Below the pieces are notes generated by a model. The model had not been told where the DNA came from. It ran no database searches and saw only the letters and a list, made by a program, of their open reading frames with translations. This document shows, in pieces, positions 27,301-39,600 of a stretch of 64,000 bases of DNA (position 1 is its first letter; every line of letters begins with the position of its first letter). The stretch comes from Chrysaora quinquecirrha (lineage: Eukaryota; Cnidaria; Scyphozoa; Semaeostomeae; Pelagiidae). A program made the position numbers and the translations under genes. Location: contig JACTAT010000110.1 of assembly GCA_014526335.1 (NCBI GenBank), positions 186,001-250,000 on the forward strand, read 5' to 3'.

Positions 27301-28936
27301 TAAAATGAAGGAGATGACTTGTCCCCAGCAGCTCCTCATCAATTATTCTTAACACGTGTTGACCTTGCTTGACCATAAGGTTTGTAATAAGACCCAACTG
27401 CAAGAAGTCAAAAACAATATCAGTATCTTGTCTACTATTTGTCAAAAATTTTGATCAAAAGTTCCCACTGCTGGACTGAAAAATTGTCCACCTATCCAGC
27501 TGTGAGCTGTTCAGTACAAGTCGTCTCTTTCATTTTATAAAAGACGACTTGAGCAAGTCAAAATGGTGGGAAAAAGCATCTGACATGACACATGAATTAC
27601 CTGTGATAAAATGTGGGGAATCTGAATTACCAAAATTTAACTCAAGCAAATTTCAGCTGAGCACTTTTGTGTTGAAAGGGCAACATAGGGTTGGATAGAG
27701 AAAGGTGGCACAACATGCAGAGTTTCACATTCAAATTTATGTCATGACTTATTGCTTCAATTGATGTCACCATTCAGAAAACTTGGCACTTCATGCCCAC
27801 CGAAGAACTTCAGTACGCAATTTTGATGAAAAAAATAGATAACAATTGTCCTATTGTTTTAAGGACAATAGCCTTCAGTGTGCAGTGTGCACAAAGTCCA
27901 GTCAGGCTTATGCGTGCCATTCCCATACAAAAGCACCTGAGGCACAGTCTGGGTAGGTATAAAGCATTTAGGAAAAACATCTTTCAACTAACTGAAACAC
28001 TGAACAAATTAGTCCTGACAGGTTTTATTATCAATTCAACCAATAACCAGCCATTGGCTGTTGGCAAACAGCTGATTTTGATAAAAGAGTACAGATTTTT
28101 CTCTCTGCTATTCTTTTGACGACACATCAGTACCACTTAACTTCACATAACCCCTCCCCTGGATTACCGGGTTGGAAAACATGCTCGCACTAGCAACTAC
28201 GCTTGCACTTCTCCTATTGTTTGACCTATTGTTATGTTTTTTCAATCTTGTCGCAGCTATGCGTAGGCCAAAACTTGCATGTTTTCCAGTCTGGCCCACG
28301 AATAAGCCCTCCCCTCAAATAACCCCCACTGTAAAATACTTTTCTCAAACCAGTCTGTGGAGTACTATGGCAGTTCCCTACGAGATCTCGTGCGTGCAGA
28401 GGCACTTTTCCATTGTTCTTTTCTATTGTGCTATTGTTTATCCTGTGTGTGCACACGCCACACTCCTCAGACTGGTTTGCAAATAAGCCCCCAGGGGCTT
28501 ATTCACTTATTCGGGGATTAACGATATTAGCAAACATACATATTGTCTGGTAACTGGTAGTGTGGATACCTTTTTGTCCAACTGTAATTTGGCCCTCTTG
28601 TTCCCCTGTAGACTCAACCAGATCCTGAACGTCTTCTTTTCTCTGTTGTAGTTTCATAGGACTCTCACTTGAAAAATATTTAAGAGTAGAGTTTTGTAGC
28701 TTTTCAGTCCTCTTTCCTGTAAAATTTTCCTTATTTCTAAGGCTATGCAAACAGCAACTTGCAAGCGTTCGGTTATGTTGGATGACTAGGCCGCTTAGGC
28801 CATGTTTTTCAAGAAGACATCGAGACAGCAGTCTGTCAAGCTGTCTGGTGCTCCGAGTGCTCCGGTTAAAAGTTGAAATGAAACATTCTCGTGACGAATT
28901 TGAATAAACTCCAAATAACCTTGCTCTTATTGACAT
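21330..28936 (-). CDS. TIMM21: TIM21, subunit of the mitochondrial TIM23 import complex (one exon not located)
   Basis: TIM21 is an inner-membrane protein that links TIM23 to the TOM complex and to respiratory-chain assembly. Exons found (minus): 28570-28936, 25199-25296, 23355-23428, 22287-22386, 21330-21419, all with GT-AG junctions in phase. Exon 1 starts MSIRARLFGVYSNSSR, an arginine-rich presequence with no acidic residue, so I prefer this ATG to the in-frame one at 29131. Exon 2 gives VVSELLFSFSPNSVYTKALK, exon 3 AIGLPMKAYGEETSRGRRRHV, here split as AIGLPMKAYGEET and SRGRRRHV, exon 4 EYIVDGVNYMRVKFYISGS, exon 5 QFDFRYIFVELDGYPAETII and VEDKR then stop. These follow TIM21 in order. Joining exons 1 and 2 keeps frame but leaves out the first half of the membrane helix, so a small phase-1 exon between 25297 and 28569 is probably missing from my model. 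The introns are full of transposons. Confidence 0.88.
21460..22020. repeat. Dispersed repeats in the last TIMM21 intron
   Basis: 21520-21625 is a second copy of the TTCCGATATACGGGGA repeat seen at 9740. 21860-22010 is a palindromic segment (GTTTACACGGGATCT and AGATCCCGTGTAAA). No coding function. Confidence 0.55.
23741..24387. mobile_element. MITE with AGGGCGTATTTTTTGGT ends
   Basis: The left end is AGGGCGTATTTTTTGGT. The right end ACCAAAAAAATACGCCCT is its inverse. The word GTATTTTTTGGTA is repeated inside. It is an insertion in a TIMM21 intron. Confidence 0.65.
24580..25030. repeat. CCCATAATTCCGCA-rich dispersed repeat
   Basis: About eight irregular copies of CCCATAATTCCGCA lie between GACGGGGATGTGCC at the left and GGCATGTCCCCGT at the right, which are inverted. 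This looks like a non-autonomous element with subterminal repeats, in a TIMM21 intron. Confidence 0.55.
25660..26750. repeat. GCGGTATT-rich element in a TIMM21 intron
   Basis: Both edges are rich in GCGGTATT/CGGTATTGCGG words (25680-25800 and 26660-26730). The inside contains GGGCGTTTCCCGGCA and GAGGGCGTGGTC stretches, which resemble the ends of the hAT elements at 20840 and 54530. Boundaries are uncertain. Confidence 0.5.
27051..27190 (+). mobile_element. tRNA-derived SINE
   Basis: The head folds roughly like a tRNA: a 7-bp AGGTGGT/ACCACTT acceptor stem, a perfect A box TGGCCAAGTGG and a slightly diverged B box GGATTCTAATC. The tail has CTGTCCATCCTTCCGAGG and GGTAAATGAGTACC, a phrase shared by many tRNA-derived SINEs. 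The anticodon stem does not pair, so it is not a working tRNA gene. It lies in the first TIMM21 intron. Confidence 0.75.
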
Positions 28937-29705
28937 TGTAAGCCTTGTTTTACTTCCAAAGCTGTTGCAATGCAATGCACGGAGCCAATCTCCAGTGTTT
29001 TCTGTCGTATCCGCTTTGCCGTTTACACTTTCCGCTCGCCTTGTTGGTAATCTGGCTTCGAAGGTGGGCGCTAATAGCGACAGGACAGGAACTGAAAAAA
29101 TTTGGGGCACCGGGCGCCAGATTTTCAACATAGCGTATTTCCTCCAAGAAATACGGCAACTGAAATCTTTTCAATTACCAAATTTCAGATGAAAATTTTT
29201 TACACAATGATAAATATCTGCATTCATAAACGTTATTTTTTTAACATTGCTTAGCAGAATCTGATCCAGTACTAGAAATTCCTTAACATAAAGTTCTTCT
29301 TGCTTCTAAAATAAAATGCGTGTATTGAATTTGCAATACTAAACTAACTTACAACAGTTGTAACCTACAATTTTTAATGTAAATTCAATACATATCTCAA
29401 TTTGCTGTTACAGAAAATACTCAAAGCAATAAGACAAACAATTAAACAGAGTACATAACGTAAATTTGCTTTATGTGTGAAATTACCCAGGGTAGTGTGA
29501 AATGAACTTCAAAAAGATTGCCAGCGGTAGAACATGTTTCCATCGTTCAACAATCATCTTCAATGACAATATCTTCAAGGTTGGGGAAATACCCAAAAAA
29601 CCAAAACTAGACACCAGATCCCATCCTCATATCATGACATAAGCAATAGAACAATCCCCTGTTGTCATTAACCTCGGTTAAACCCTTACTCTAACCCAAC
29701 TCTAA

Positions 29706-30230
29706 GCCCGGGGGGACTTCAATATGTAGACATACTGTAAAGCAAAGTAAGTAAAGTAAAGTGGACGTAAAAGTATACTGGACGTGCCGCTCATATGGAT
29801 GGGTTTTTTCGACTGAAATTCTCTACACATGGGTCTGATATTCTGCTCGATTCTGGTTGATGGGTTGGTATTTGAGGATTTTCTCACCAATAGGTCCCAT
29901 TATGATTTACGGCAAAGTGGCTGACAACCTTTCTACTTTGTTTTTTGCTTTCGAAACGATGAATTAGCAGCAACAACAGAGCTCGGTCACATTGATTGCA
30001 AAGAATCGCTGTCAGATTCGATTTTGCGAGACTTGTCGTGAATTGTAGCACTGTAAAAGAGTTTTAAAATCAACCAAATTCATACACAAGGGCTTGAAAT
30101 TTCCCGATTTTTATGCAAATTGGTCAGAAATCCTTGAAAATCCTATCATACAAATGGGTCCTTTTGTCAAAGTCCAGATTCACATCTAATCATGGACACA
30201 TTGAAGTACCCCCCCCCCCCCCCCGGGACT
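29706..30230. mobile_element. Element with CCCGGGGG-ACTTCAAT ends
   Basis: The left end is CCCGGGGGGACTTCAAT and the right end is ATTGAAGTACCCC + C-run + GGG, inverted. ACTCTAA stands on both sides and may be the target duplication. There is no open frame of note. Confidence 0.6.
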
Positions 30231-31013
30231 CTAACTAGCATTTAACAACGAAAAACAAAACGTATTCAATATAAAATATAACCTAGAAGAAATGACAACT
30301 AGCCTACTGATTAAAACTATATTTGTCATAAATGGCTAGAGCTAGGAGGATAGATTTTTGTACATGTGGCATGCCATGAGATTCTAAACTGGACTGCATG
30401 ACGAGAGAGCCAAAGACATTTCCACCTGTGCCACTGAACTAAAGAGCTCAATAAAATCACTGAGTGACTCTCCAAGTCATAAAGCAAAAGGCTAGTCTCC
30501 CATTTAGCTTTTGTGTTTCTGCTATGTTGAATCTTCTTCTTTTTGTATCATACATATTTTTATACGGTTTTCATGAATGACAGATTAAAAGATCGATTTT
30601 CCTCAAGTGGCTATCTGGACTGTATGGTAAGAAAGCCAGCAAAATTTCTACTAGCTAAAAGAGTTCAATAAAATCAGTGAGTAACTCTCCAAGTCATGCA
30701 ACCCAAGGCTCTCTTCCCGGTTCGGTTAGACAGATTTGATTCAAAAGCAACGTCACAAAACGTTGTTAGACGCGCAAAATTTGCAAAGTAATGTTTTAAA
30801 AATGTTAACGGCATGTTCTATGTTTTTATTGTAATGAGCAAACATCTTTATTTGACGTTGTTTTTATTTGACGAGCAAACATCTTGAGACATGACAAGCC
30901 AAGACGGTTTAACATTTTGTTGATACGCAAATTTCAGATAATTGGCCAAATCAAACAACGTTTGATCTTTCTGTAAGAGTCAAAACAGCAGTCATTAATT
31001 TAGTAAAAGTATA

Positions 31014-31146
31014 CTGTGGCTGATTTGGAGAAAACGTCGCCATTTTCGAAAAACGCGGTGACATTACAATATATGGGCCGCATTTTTTCCCGCCATTTTC
31101 GCCGCGTTTTGCTCAAGTGGCGGCGTTTTCTCCAAATAAGCCACAG
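31014..31146. mobile_element. 133-bp hairpin MITE
   Basis: CTGTGGCTGATTTGGAGAAA at the left pairs with TTTCTCCAAATAAGCCACAG at the right, and TA flanks both ends. It is almost entirely two inverted arms with a short loop. Confidence 0.7.
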
Positions 31147-31685
31147 TAAAAAAGAGTAAATTTGTAGTTTAGAAATGGTTTTCGGTTTACAACTGAGCAA
31201 AGATATGCTTGGAAAGCTGCCTTGATTCTATATCTATATGCTTTTAGAACAATACTTCAGTCGGTCGGTGTGATTCAGATTCCGTATACACTATGCCGAT
31301 ACACGACGAATACGGAATGATACTTTGCCGTGTCTGCCTCGCATCTACACTATTTCCCGCACAGTTTTGATATGAATATGGTACGAAATGAATTGGATAA
31401 TAACTGGCTTCTTCTAAATACGGCATTGTGTAAACACTTGAACACGGTAAATTTTGATCCCGCTTTCCTGAACGAATAAGAGAATACAATTACCCTTGTT
31501 CTTGTTCACATGAAACTAGAGATTTCAAACACAAAATGGTGACCTGCTTATCGTATTCATTTCATACCGGTATAGTTCAAACTGAGACTCCCAATTCCCC
31601 CATCCGAATGCCGTATTCACTTAGCACCGGCATGGTGTAAACTGGGCATTAGATTTTTAATGCTTGATTTTTTCACCATCATATT

Positions 31686-33513
31686 TTAATGGGATAAATT
31701 ATCATTTTTGTTCATCTCTAATTTGAGCATTTCAAATTCTTCTCTGATTTCTTTTAAAACTGATTCTTCAATTCGTCTTCGCATGCTCTCTAGTTTTCTT
31801 GTCTTTTCACCTTCATCTTGCAAAACACCTGCAAGTAAGTAACATATTTCTCAGTAAATCATTCAGGGTAATGCCTGTGCTGTACAGTGCAATGCAGTGC
31901 AGCGCAGTACAGTTGAGGGATATTATCAGTACAGTGGAGGATGTTCAGTACAATGCAGGGATATCATCAGCACAATTGATGATATTCAGTACAGCGGAAG
32001 GATATCATCAGCACAGTGGAGCGATTTCATCAGTATGGTGGAGAATATTCAGTACAATAGAGGAACATCGCCAATACAGTAGAGTGAGTACTTGAAATTC
32101 TCCGCCGTACTGATGGTATTCCTCCACTGTACTGATGATATCCCTCCGCTGTACTGAATATCCTCCACTCCCACTGTGCTGATGATATCCCTCCACCGTA
32201 CTGATGATATCCCTGCGCTGTACTGACTGTACTGAACATTCGAAATTAACAAACATTGCAAAATAAAGCGTCTTCCTAATTTCGAATTATATTTCTCGTA
32301 ATGACAAAAATATTCAAAGCTAAGAAGTTCCTTGGAAATTTTAGCGTTGGTAGTATAAGCTTTTTCATAGTCAATAGAATAAATATGATGTTTATTCTGT
32401 ATAAACATAATGTGTTTATTCTATGGACCATGATTCTTTAAATTTGTCGGTCTTCTACGTGTAAGTTCCTTGTAAAGAGGTTCTTTATAAAAAATTGTGT
32501 ACTTACCAATTTCAGCGCTGGTATTAGCTGTAATAGCTTTGTTTTTTGCTAGTAGTTTGCTGCGGCATAATCTCTTACATAACTCAAATAAACAGCCAAT
32601 GGCCACTGTTACGAGGCATGACAACCCAATGTAATAAATCAATTTCCTATAAATTACTGGCGAACTGAATGGACTTGTTGTCACTGGTTTCGGAAGATCC
32701 GGATTCGGTATCTAAAAGCAAATAGCATTTAAGTGACCAAGCATTCCATTAAGTAAACGTTACAAACTGATTCAAGAGAGTAGAAAGCTACAAGTATCAG
32801 GCCAAAGGCAAAATGAAAGCCTTGGCCACGTCAAATTTTAAGGCTATTAAATTTATATATGTAACTTGGAACACACAGTGTAGCAAGAAGTGCTTTTGGG
32901 CTAGCGAGTGCTTCAAGTGCGGGTGACAAATAAGTTATATTCCCGTAACGAGGAGAAATGTCTTATAGAATTAAATCTGGGCCATCACGCCTGGTCAACC
33001 AAAATTCAGGAAGGTACTATGGCGTCGTGCTCTGATCAAGTTAGCCATCTGTATTCGAGCGATGGCAAAATCATGAAAGGAGCACTTTGATCGACACAAA
33101 AGGGGTCTTTTCTGTGATGCTAAGAAAAGTGTTCCTGCCCCGATTCATTCGTCACAGAACTCATGGTAAGGTTATGAAATTATTTATAACAATGAGTGAC
33201 CGTGGATTTACCTTGTGTTTTAAGTCTTTGATGACGTCATTTTGCATCCTCAGGCTGGCATCTTTGTTTGAAATGAAAAACTCTCTGAGGAAGTTTGCCC
33301 ACACAGGTGACCTAAATTGAACTCCGACTGCCGTATCTGAATTCTCTATGTCGTCTCTGACTAAAAGTTGCAATCCGATTTTCTTTAGGTCATTCCAGTA
33401 GTGTCGAAGCACCATTTTATCCATCAGTATGCCTAAAAATTGTGTCGATCATTATCATCATTATCATCACCATCATCATGATCATCATCATCATTATCAT
33501 CATTATCATCATT

Positions 33514-33554
<41 letters not shown>

Positions 33555-33627
33555 TATCATCATCGTCATCATCATCATCATCATCGTCATCATCATCATC
33601 ATCAGCATCATCATGATCATGATCATG

Positions 33628-33686
<59 letters not shown>

Positions 33687-36600
33687 TATCATTATCATCA
33701 CCATCATCGTCAGATCACGATAACAAATATCAACATTACGAATCCTCGTAATATTCTTAATCATCGTCATAATCGTCATTGTCCTCGTTGACATAACCAG
33801 ACTCCTCAATACTATAACCATTGTCATGAAAATACAGCAGTGATCCGTCGTCATCATTATCATCATATCAATATCAACGTCATCTTTAAGTCACCAATTT
33901 TATCAAATTAAAATAGCAATTTCTTACCGCTTATTCTTCCGCCTTTCAATGCTTCTCTCAATGAGCTTACATTTTGGTACTCTAAAATACGAGATCATAT
34001 CCTTCAAATCACACGAGTTTGTATGATTCCATATAAGTCAAGTCGAGTCGAGTCAAGTCAAGTAAAAGTCAAGCAAAGGCGGGTCAAGTAAAAGGTCAAG
34101 GTCAGGCAGGTCAGGTCAGGTAAGGTCAGGTCAAGTAAAAGATCAGACCACGTCCGGTCAGGTCCCGTCACGTCAGGTCACGTCATGTCAGATTAGGTCA
34201 AGTTGAAATAAAATTTACAATTGATTTGGAAAAATCAAGCCAGCTTACCAACTGGAATCCCACCATCACGATGTATGATATTAGTTTCGTATTTAAGCAC
34301 TCCGTGGTCCAGCACTCCAACCTGCATCATAAATCCCTAAATAATTTTCATGGCCTATCATTTATCCTCGCAGGGTTTTGTCTACATCTTATGCAGTATG
34401 AAAGCGAAAATCTAAAATATTATGGAAGGAGGTGCATGGCCGGGTTTCTTCAGCAATCAATAAAATGGCCTTAATCATAGTAGAAAACGTCAGTACAGCA
34501 AATGAGACTTAAAAACATTTTCTTAAAACATTGTGCGGGCAGTGAAAAGCGTGTCACGTAATGATGGCGTCACACTTAAGCATTTTCTAGTGTTAATTTC
34601 GATGTATTGTTAGTTGTTTATGAGTTCAATTGGTGATATATAAAAGTATCCTTAAATGGGTATGGTCTGGAATATTGGGAGACATCTGGTAACGTAATGT
34701 TTGAACGGCATTCTCATTGCTAAGCCTTGCCTTGCTAACTCAGTTCATATGAACCAGTTTCACAAACATTGCGCTCTGATTGGTCTGTCCAGTAAAAATA
34801 TAAGCTGAAAACTTATTGCGCTGGAAATATGTCCAAGCCGGGCGTAACCCCTGTAACCGAATGGAATATGGACGGCGTAGTATTTATTTCATGCTTAGAA
34901 CTGGAACGGGATTGAGATGTGGCTGTAATAAGTAGCGCCAATCCCAAAAATTAAAAAGATGTCCCTAATACCTTTTGGCCATCTAAGTTTGTCTTCTCTG
35001 CAATCGCCGCTGACGTCATGGCTGATGTAAGCGAGGCTGTGAATATTCCACAAATTGATATTCCGATTGCAATCCAAATAACTGAAAATGGTCGACCAAT
35101 TAGTGATTTCGGAGACTTATCGCCGTACCTAAAAAAATTAACGACTGAAATGAAAATCACAATCTCGTATGATTACACGTTGTTTGCAAGAAACTAAGAA
35201 AATTGACCGATACTGAAAGTTTTTTAAAGTTCCATATCAAATTTTGGTCTTCTTCAATTTCTAGGTTACTTTGGTTAGGCCCTTTTCCAGAAATCAAGAA
35301 ACCAAACTAAATCTAAAGACTTTATCCGTTTGTAATGTAACTTCAACGATAATATCGTTTTAAGCGGATTTCATTTGAAATATTCCTAAACACATTTAAC
35401 TGTAGCTAATTGCTCGCATATATTTTTAGAAATTTCGTCTCATGTTAACAATACAGAACTATGCAATGACTAAATAAAAGTATATAGAAGATATGCCAAA
35501 CTGTTAATTATTGCTCGTAGAAGCACTTTATTGCGTATAGGTGTAGCAAAATCAATGTTAAAAAAGAATATCATAAAGAGCATCCGAGCCTCTAAGTTAT
35601 TCAAAAACAAGAGCATCGAGCCTCGGCAAAAATCATAAAAAATTGTATACTGTATCAAGCACTGGCATGAGCACCTCCTGTTGCAACATTGCATGCTACC
35701 CACGTAGAAAATTCCTGCAGCATCATATGTATTACCCTACTTATTTATCATAAGTAGCACAGCCTACTTCGTTTATCCTAGGTATTCCACCCGGGGGTGG
35801 GGGGGGGTTGTACTTGGTAGTTAACTAAGTTTAAGTATAAAAATTGATAGATTTATAAGTCAATAGTAAGTTGGTTGTTAGCTGTTAAGAGAACACAACA
35901 AGGTAACTCATTTGCAATTATTGGTAATTCGTTAATATCCACATTTTGCCAAAAAAACTTTTAAATATTATTGCCTTCATTTGTTTAATTGGTATGACTT
36001 TAAAATGGTTACTTAAGACAGTGATACAGACCAACGGTAAAACAACAAAAAATGTAAGTCGTTTTCTTAATGGAAATAATACTCTACTATTACTAGCAGC
36101 AAAAAGCGGTACCGCCTTGAAGTAGCAATTCGGTTAAGCTCAAGCAATGGTTCCCTATCATCATCTATACATATTTTAACGGTTAACCGTTATTACGTCC
36201 CTCATCAAATTTCTCCACACACTTCTGTCCTCAACAAGTCCTTCAAGTGTTGCAATTATTTCGTCTGGTGTCTTATTTAAATCTAGTTCGATATCTGCCA
36301 AACCGAGGTCCTTTTTTATTATTTTTATCCATGTTGAGCATGGTCTGCCTCTCTTTCTTTGTAGTGGTTGGAATAATTCATATAATGCCAGTATAACTGA
36401 TGTTTTTTTATTTATGCAATGGTTATTGAAGGAGGGGGTGTTTCGGGGGGTCTGGAAACCGTAAATCCGCTCAAAATTTGTTCAAAATCCGTAAAACCGT
36501 GCGATATTTTGAAAAAATCCGTATGACAAGATTTAAGTCCCTCTTTTCAAAAAAATTGCACAGAGAATCTATTACAACTGTAGGTTCGTCAACTTTTACT

Positions 36601-39600
36601 GTTCACTTCACATTTTTGAGACGTTTTCCTCCAATAACAATTTTTGTTTTCATTGCGGGCTAATCTGCAGGTTCACGGAGTCGGCATTCAGTACCAACAA
36701 CGCAAAATCTTAATCAAAAACCGGAAAAATTATCCAGAAATGCCGTAAAACCAATCACCGACGAGATTTGAAAGACCGAAAAACCGCGTAATTTTTCGGA
36801 AGAAACCGAAAATCCGAGCAAAAATATTGGCAAAACCGTGTAACCGTAAAACCCAAGCACTATTCCTAAATCTCTTTCATGTATCCAGTTGACTAAATGA
36901 TTATTTTTCCTGCTAAAAACTTTAAAATATCTAGACAAGGTACAGTAAGTGGGTAAGTAGATAAAATGCGACACGACAAGCTTTTGGTAATTAATACCCT
37001 TTTTTCTGAATTCAGGTATGGAGCTAATCTTGCCAGGGCAATGAGCTCTTTCACGTCGTTACTGCTTATACAGTGGCCTACTTTTGGAGGTTCAGTCAGA
37101 GCTTAGATATTTTTTACCTTCTCTGAGTTTCTTATTGCTTAAAATGCAAGTGAAGAAAGTAATCAACCTTTTGCAATTCAACCAGCTGACAGAGCAGATT
37201 TACAAAGTTAGACATAGACATACCCAACTGTTGTCATGGAGATATAGGCCCACCAGCTACCTTCGGTGATGCCAGAGACCAATGATGGAGGAAATTCATC
37301 TGGGTTTCTGAAAGAATCCTAAAAAAGATAACGAAGCAGTTTTGAAAGCAATGTAATCTCGTCTTTTCTCCTCCTAAAAACTGTGTACGGTTCTGCTTGG
37401 TACAGCTCGTGATTTCGTGATTTACATACACGTATTTTTTATAAGAAGCTAAAAAATGGATCCAGCACTGAAAACTTCTTAACATTTTCATGCTTTGAGT
37501 ACTCGAAGTTTCTCAAGAGTTTCTTGAATATCCATATTGGTAACATAGTTAATCTATCTGAATGATGTTCCAAACCCATTTTTTGATCGTATTTGAATGC
37601 ATTTATTGGTTTCTGTGTACTGTGTACAGTTCTGCGTGATGCGCTGTTGGACAATTTTCCATGAGTTATTTCATGATAGCTACGAGACGTGTTTGCACGT
37701 GAATGCGTGAACTTAAGTACGCTCTAGCGTGTGCCGTGAAATATCTTGGTACGTACGGCTCGTGATTTCGTGATTTACATATTGAGGAAAATTATGCCAT
37801 TGCTCAATTGATGCAGGAAGGACCGTTATATGCAGTGGCATCACCACTTAACCCTATCTGGACCGGGCTTTTTTGAGCATCCTCAGACCGAGGGGGGGCT
37901 AAATTAGCCCCCCTTATAGCTCGCATCTGGGAAGAGCGAGAAAGATGAAATTTGGCCAAAATATCAATGTAATCATATTATTTGGAACTGTAAGGTTTTG
38001 TTGATATCCAATGCATTATGACGTCATAATGACGTAATAATCACTTTTCCACTTTTTGACATTTCTACCTTTACCTTGAATTATATGACTGATAATCACT
38101 ACTAAACTATTGGAAAACCCATTTTGACTGTTATAATCATACTTAAACACATTTTGCTACATTTTTGAAAAATTTCTTACTTTTCTGTAGAAATGCTGCG
38201 CATGCGCAGTAGAAAACTGTCATTATTTTTGTTCATATGGGTTTCTTGAAGTAGCTTCTGATGGAAAAGTAGAACTGAGTCACCAATACACTGATATTTG
38301 CGAGGAGAAATTTAATTAGCATCGTTAGAGCGTCAGAAATGATAAATAATGCTGATGTCAGCAATATTCTAAAAATAGAATCCAAATGCATTTCACAGAA
38401 ACAGGGTTTATTATCTGGTGTCATCTGATATTGGATTGCCATTGCCCAAGTTTCATGAAGATATCAATTTCATCAAAGAAATTAGACCGAATATCGTTGG
38501 TCCTAAAGTGACAATTTTCAACATGGTTGCTATGGTAACGGTTCATTAGTAACCATGGAAACTACCACATCACAAGGTCCACAGATAATTTTTAGGAAAA
38601 GTCAAGAACATTCACCCAACTTTGTTTCGTGCATTTTGAGTTTTGTAAAGAAATGTAGGAAGGGGGGCTATTTTAGCCCCGGTCCAGATAGGGTTAATTT
38701 CTTATCACCCGCTGGACCCACCCTGGTTCCGTCACTGCGAGATTCGCTGCGATATTGCAACACAAAATTGGGAAATCGGGGCCTGCCGAGCAAAGTGAGA
38801 CAGGTCATACTTCGTAGCATGTGGTTAGGAGGCTCAAACAACTGAAGTCACAGTGTTGAAAGCCTTCAAATTTTAATGGAAACATGTATAATTTAAAGAT
38901 AGCATGTGTTCATCCTGTAACTTTTGAACGGGCAAAGAGGGCAAACATTCCTTCCTTCGAATCCTTTCTCGACCACGCTTCTCTCTTACCTTACAATGCA
39001 TTATGGGATATCTATATTTTTTTATTTTTCATTTGGTTACCATTTACATCAAATATTTTCTTCCCCCGCGCCCCCTCTTCCCTTCGTGCCTGGTCTCCGG
39101 CGTGCGTGATGCAAAGATATTTTAACCTTACCAGCATCCAAATGATAACTCCACCATGAAGGGTTAAAAGCAGTGCGATAACAAACAACGGCCAATTGGA
39201 AAGCAGCGAGCTGACTAACTTGCCCATGACCAACTCTGATTGACGATCAATTTCAATGTAGTAAACCCCCGGCGTGGGAAAAAGCTTCACAAAAGGACTT
39301 CCAAAGACTGACACTGCATTTACATCAGCAAGGACGGGAAACAGTGCATCGTAGTACGAATAGTTGAAAAACAAATGCGTTAGTTCTACCAGACTTTTCA
39401 ATGGGTCTCTGTATACGATCTTCGTGCATCCTGAACAGCATACTGTATATACAAGTTGTAAGACAGCTGTGAATGAAAAACACAAAAGGTTTTTAGTATA
39501 CATCTATTCGTTTATAAGAAACTCTTTATAAGAAGCTCTTTGTAAAAAAGTCTTTTAAAAAACCCAGTCTTGCACATGACCAGATTTTTTACGAAGCTCC

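Larger units (their letters stand above)
29132..31685. other. Gene-free interval between TIMM21 and gene A
   Basis: It holds the upstream flank of TIMM21 and then repeats only: a C/G-run element (29706-30230), a two-copy duplication at 30400-30500 and 30650-30720 (CTCCAAGTCAT), a small hairpin MITE (31014-31146), and a diverged element at 31250-31660 with CCGTATTCACTTAGCACCGG-like words. No exon recognised. Confidence 0.5.

Noticed and set aside
28172..28486. 104-codon plus-strand frame with a hydrophobic start
   Set aside because: It runs through a dispersed AATAAGCCC-type repeat in a TIMM21 intron, with no splice or domain support.
33417..33866. Open frames of 80-150 codons rich in Met, His, Ile or Asp, here and at 44570-45151
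   Set aside because: They are translations of (ATC)n microsatellites in several frames and both strands.
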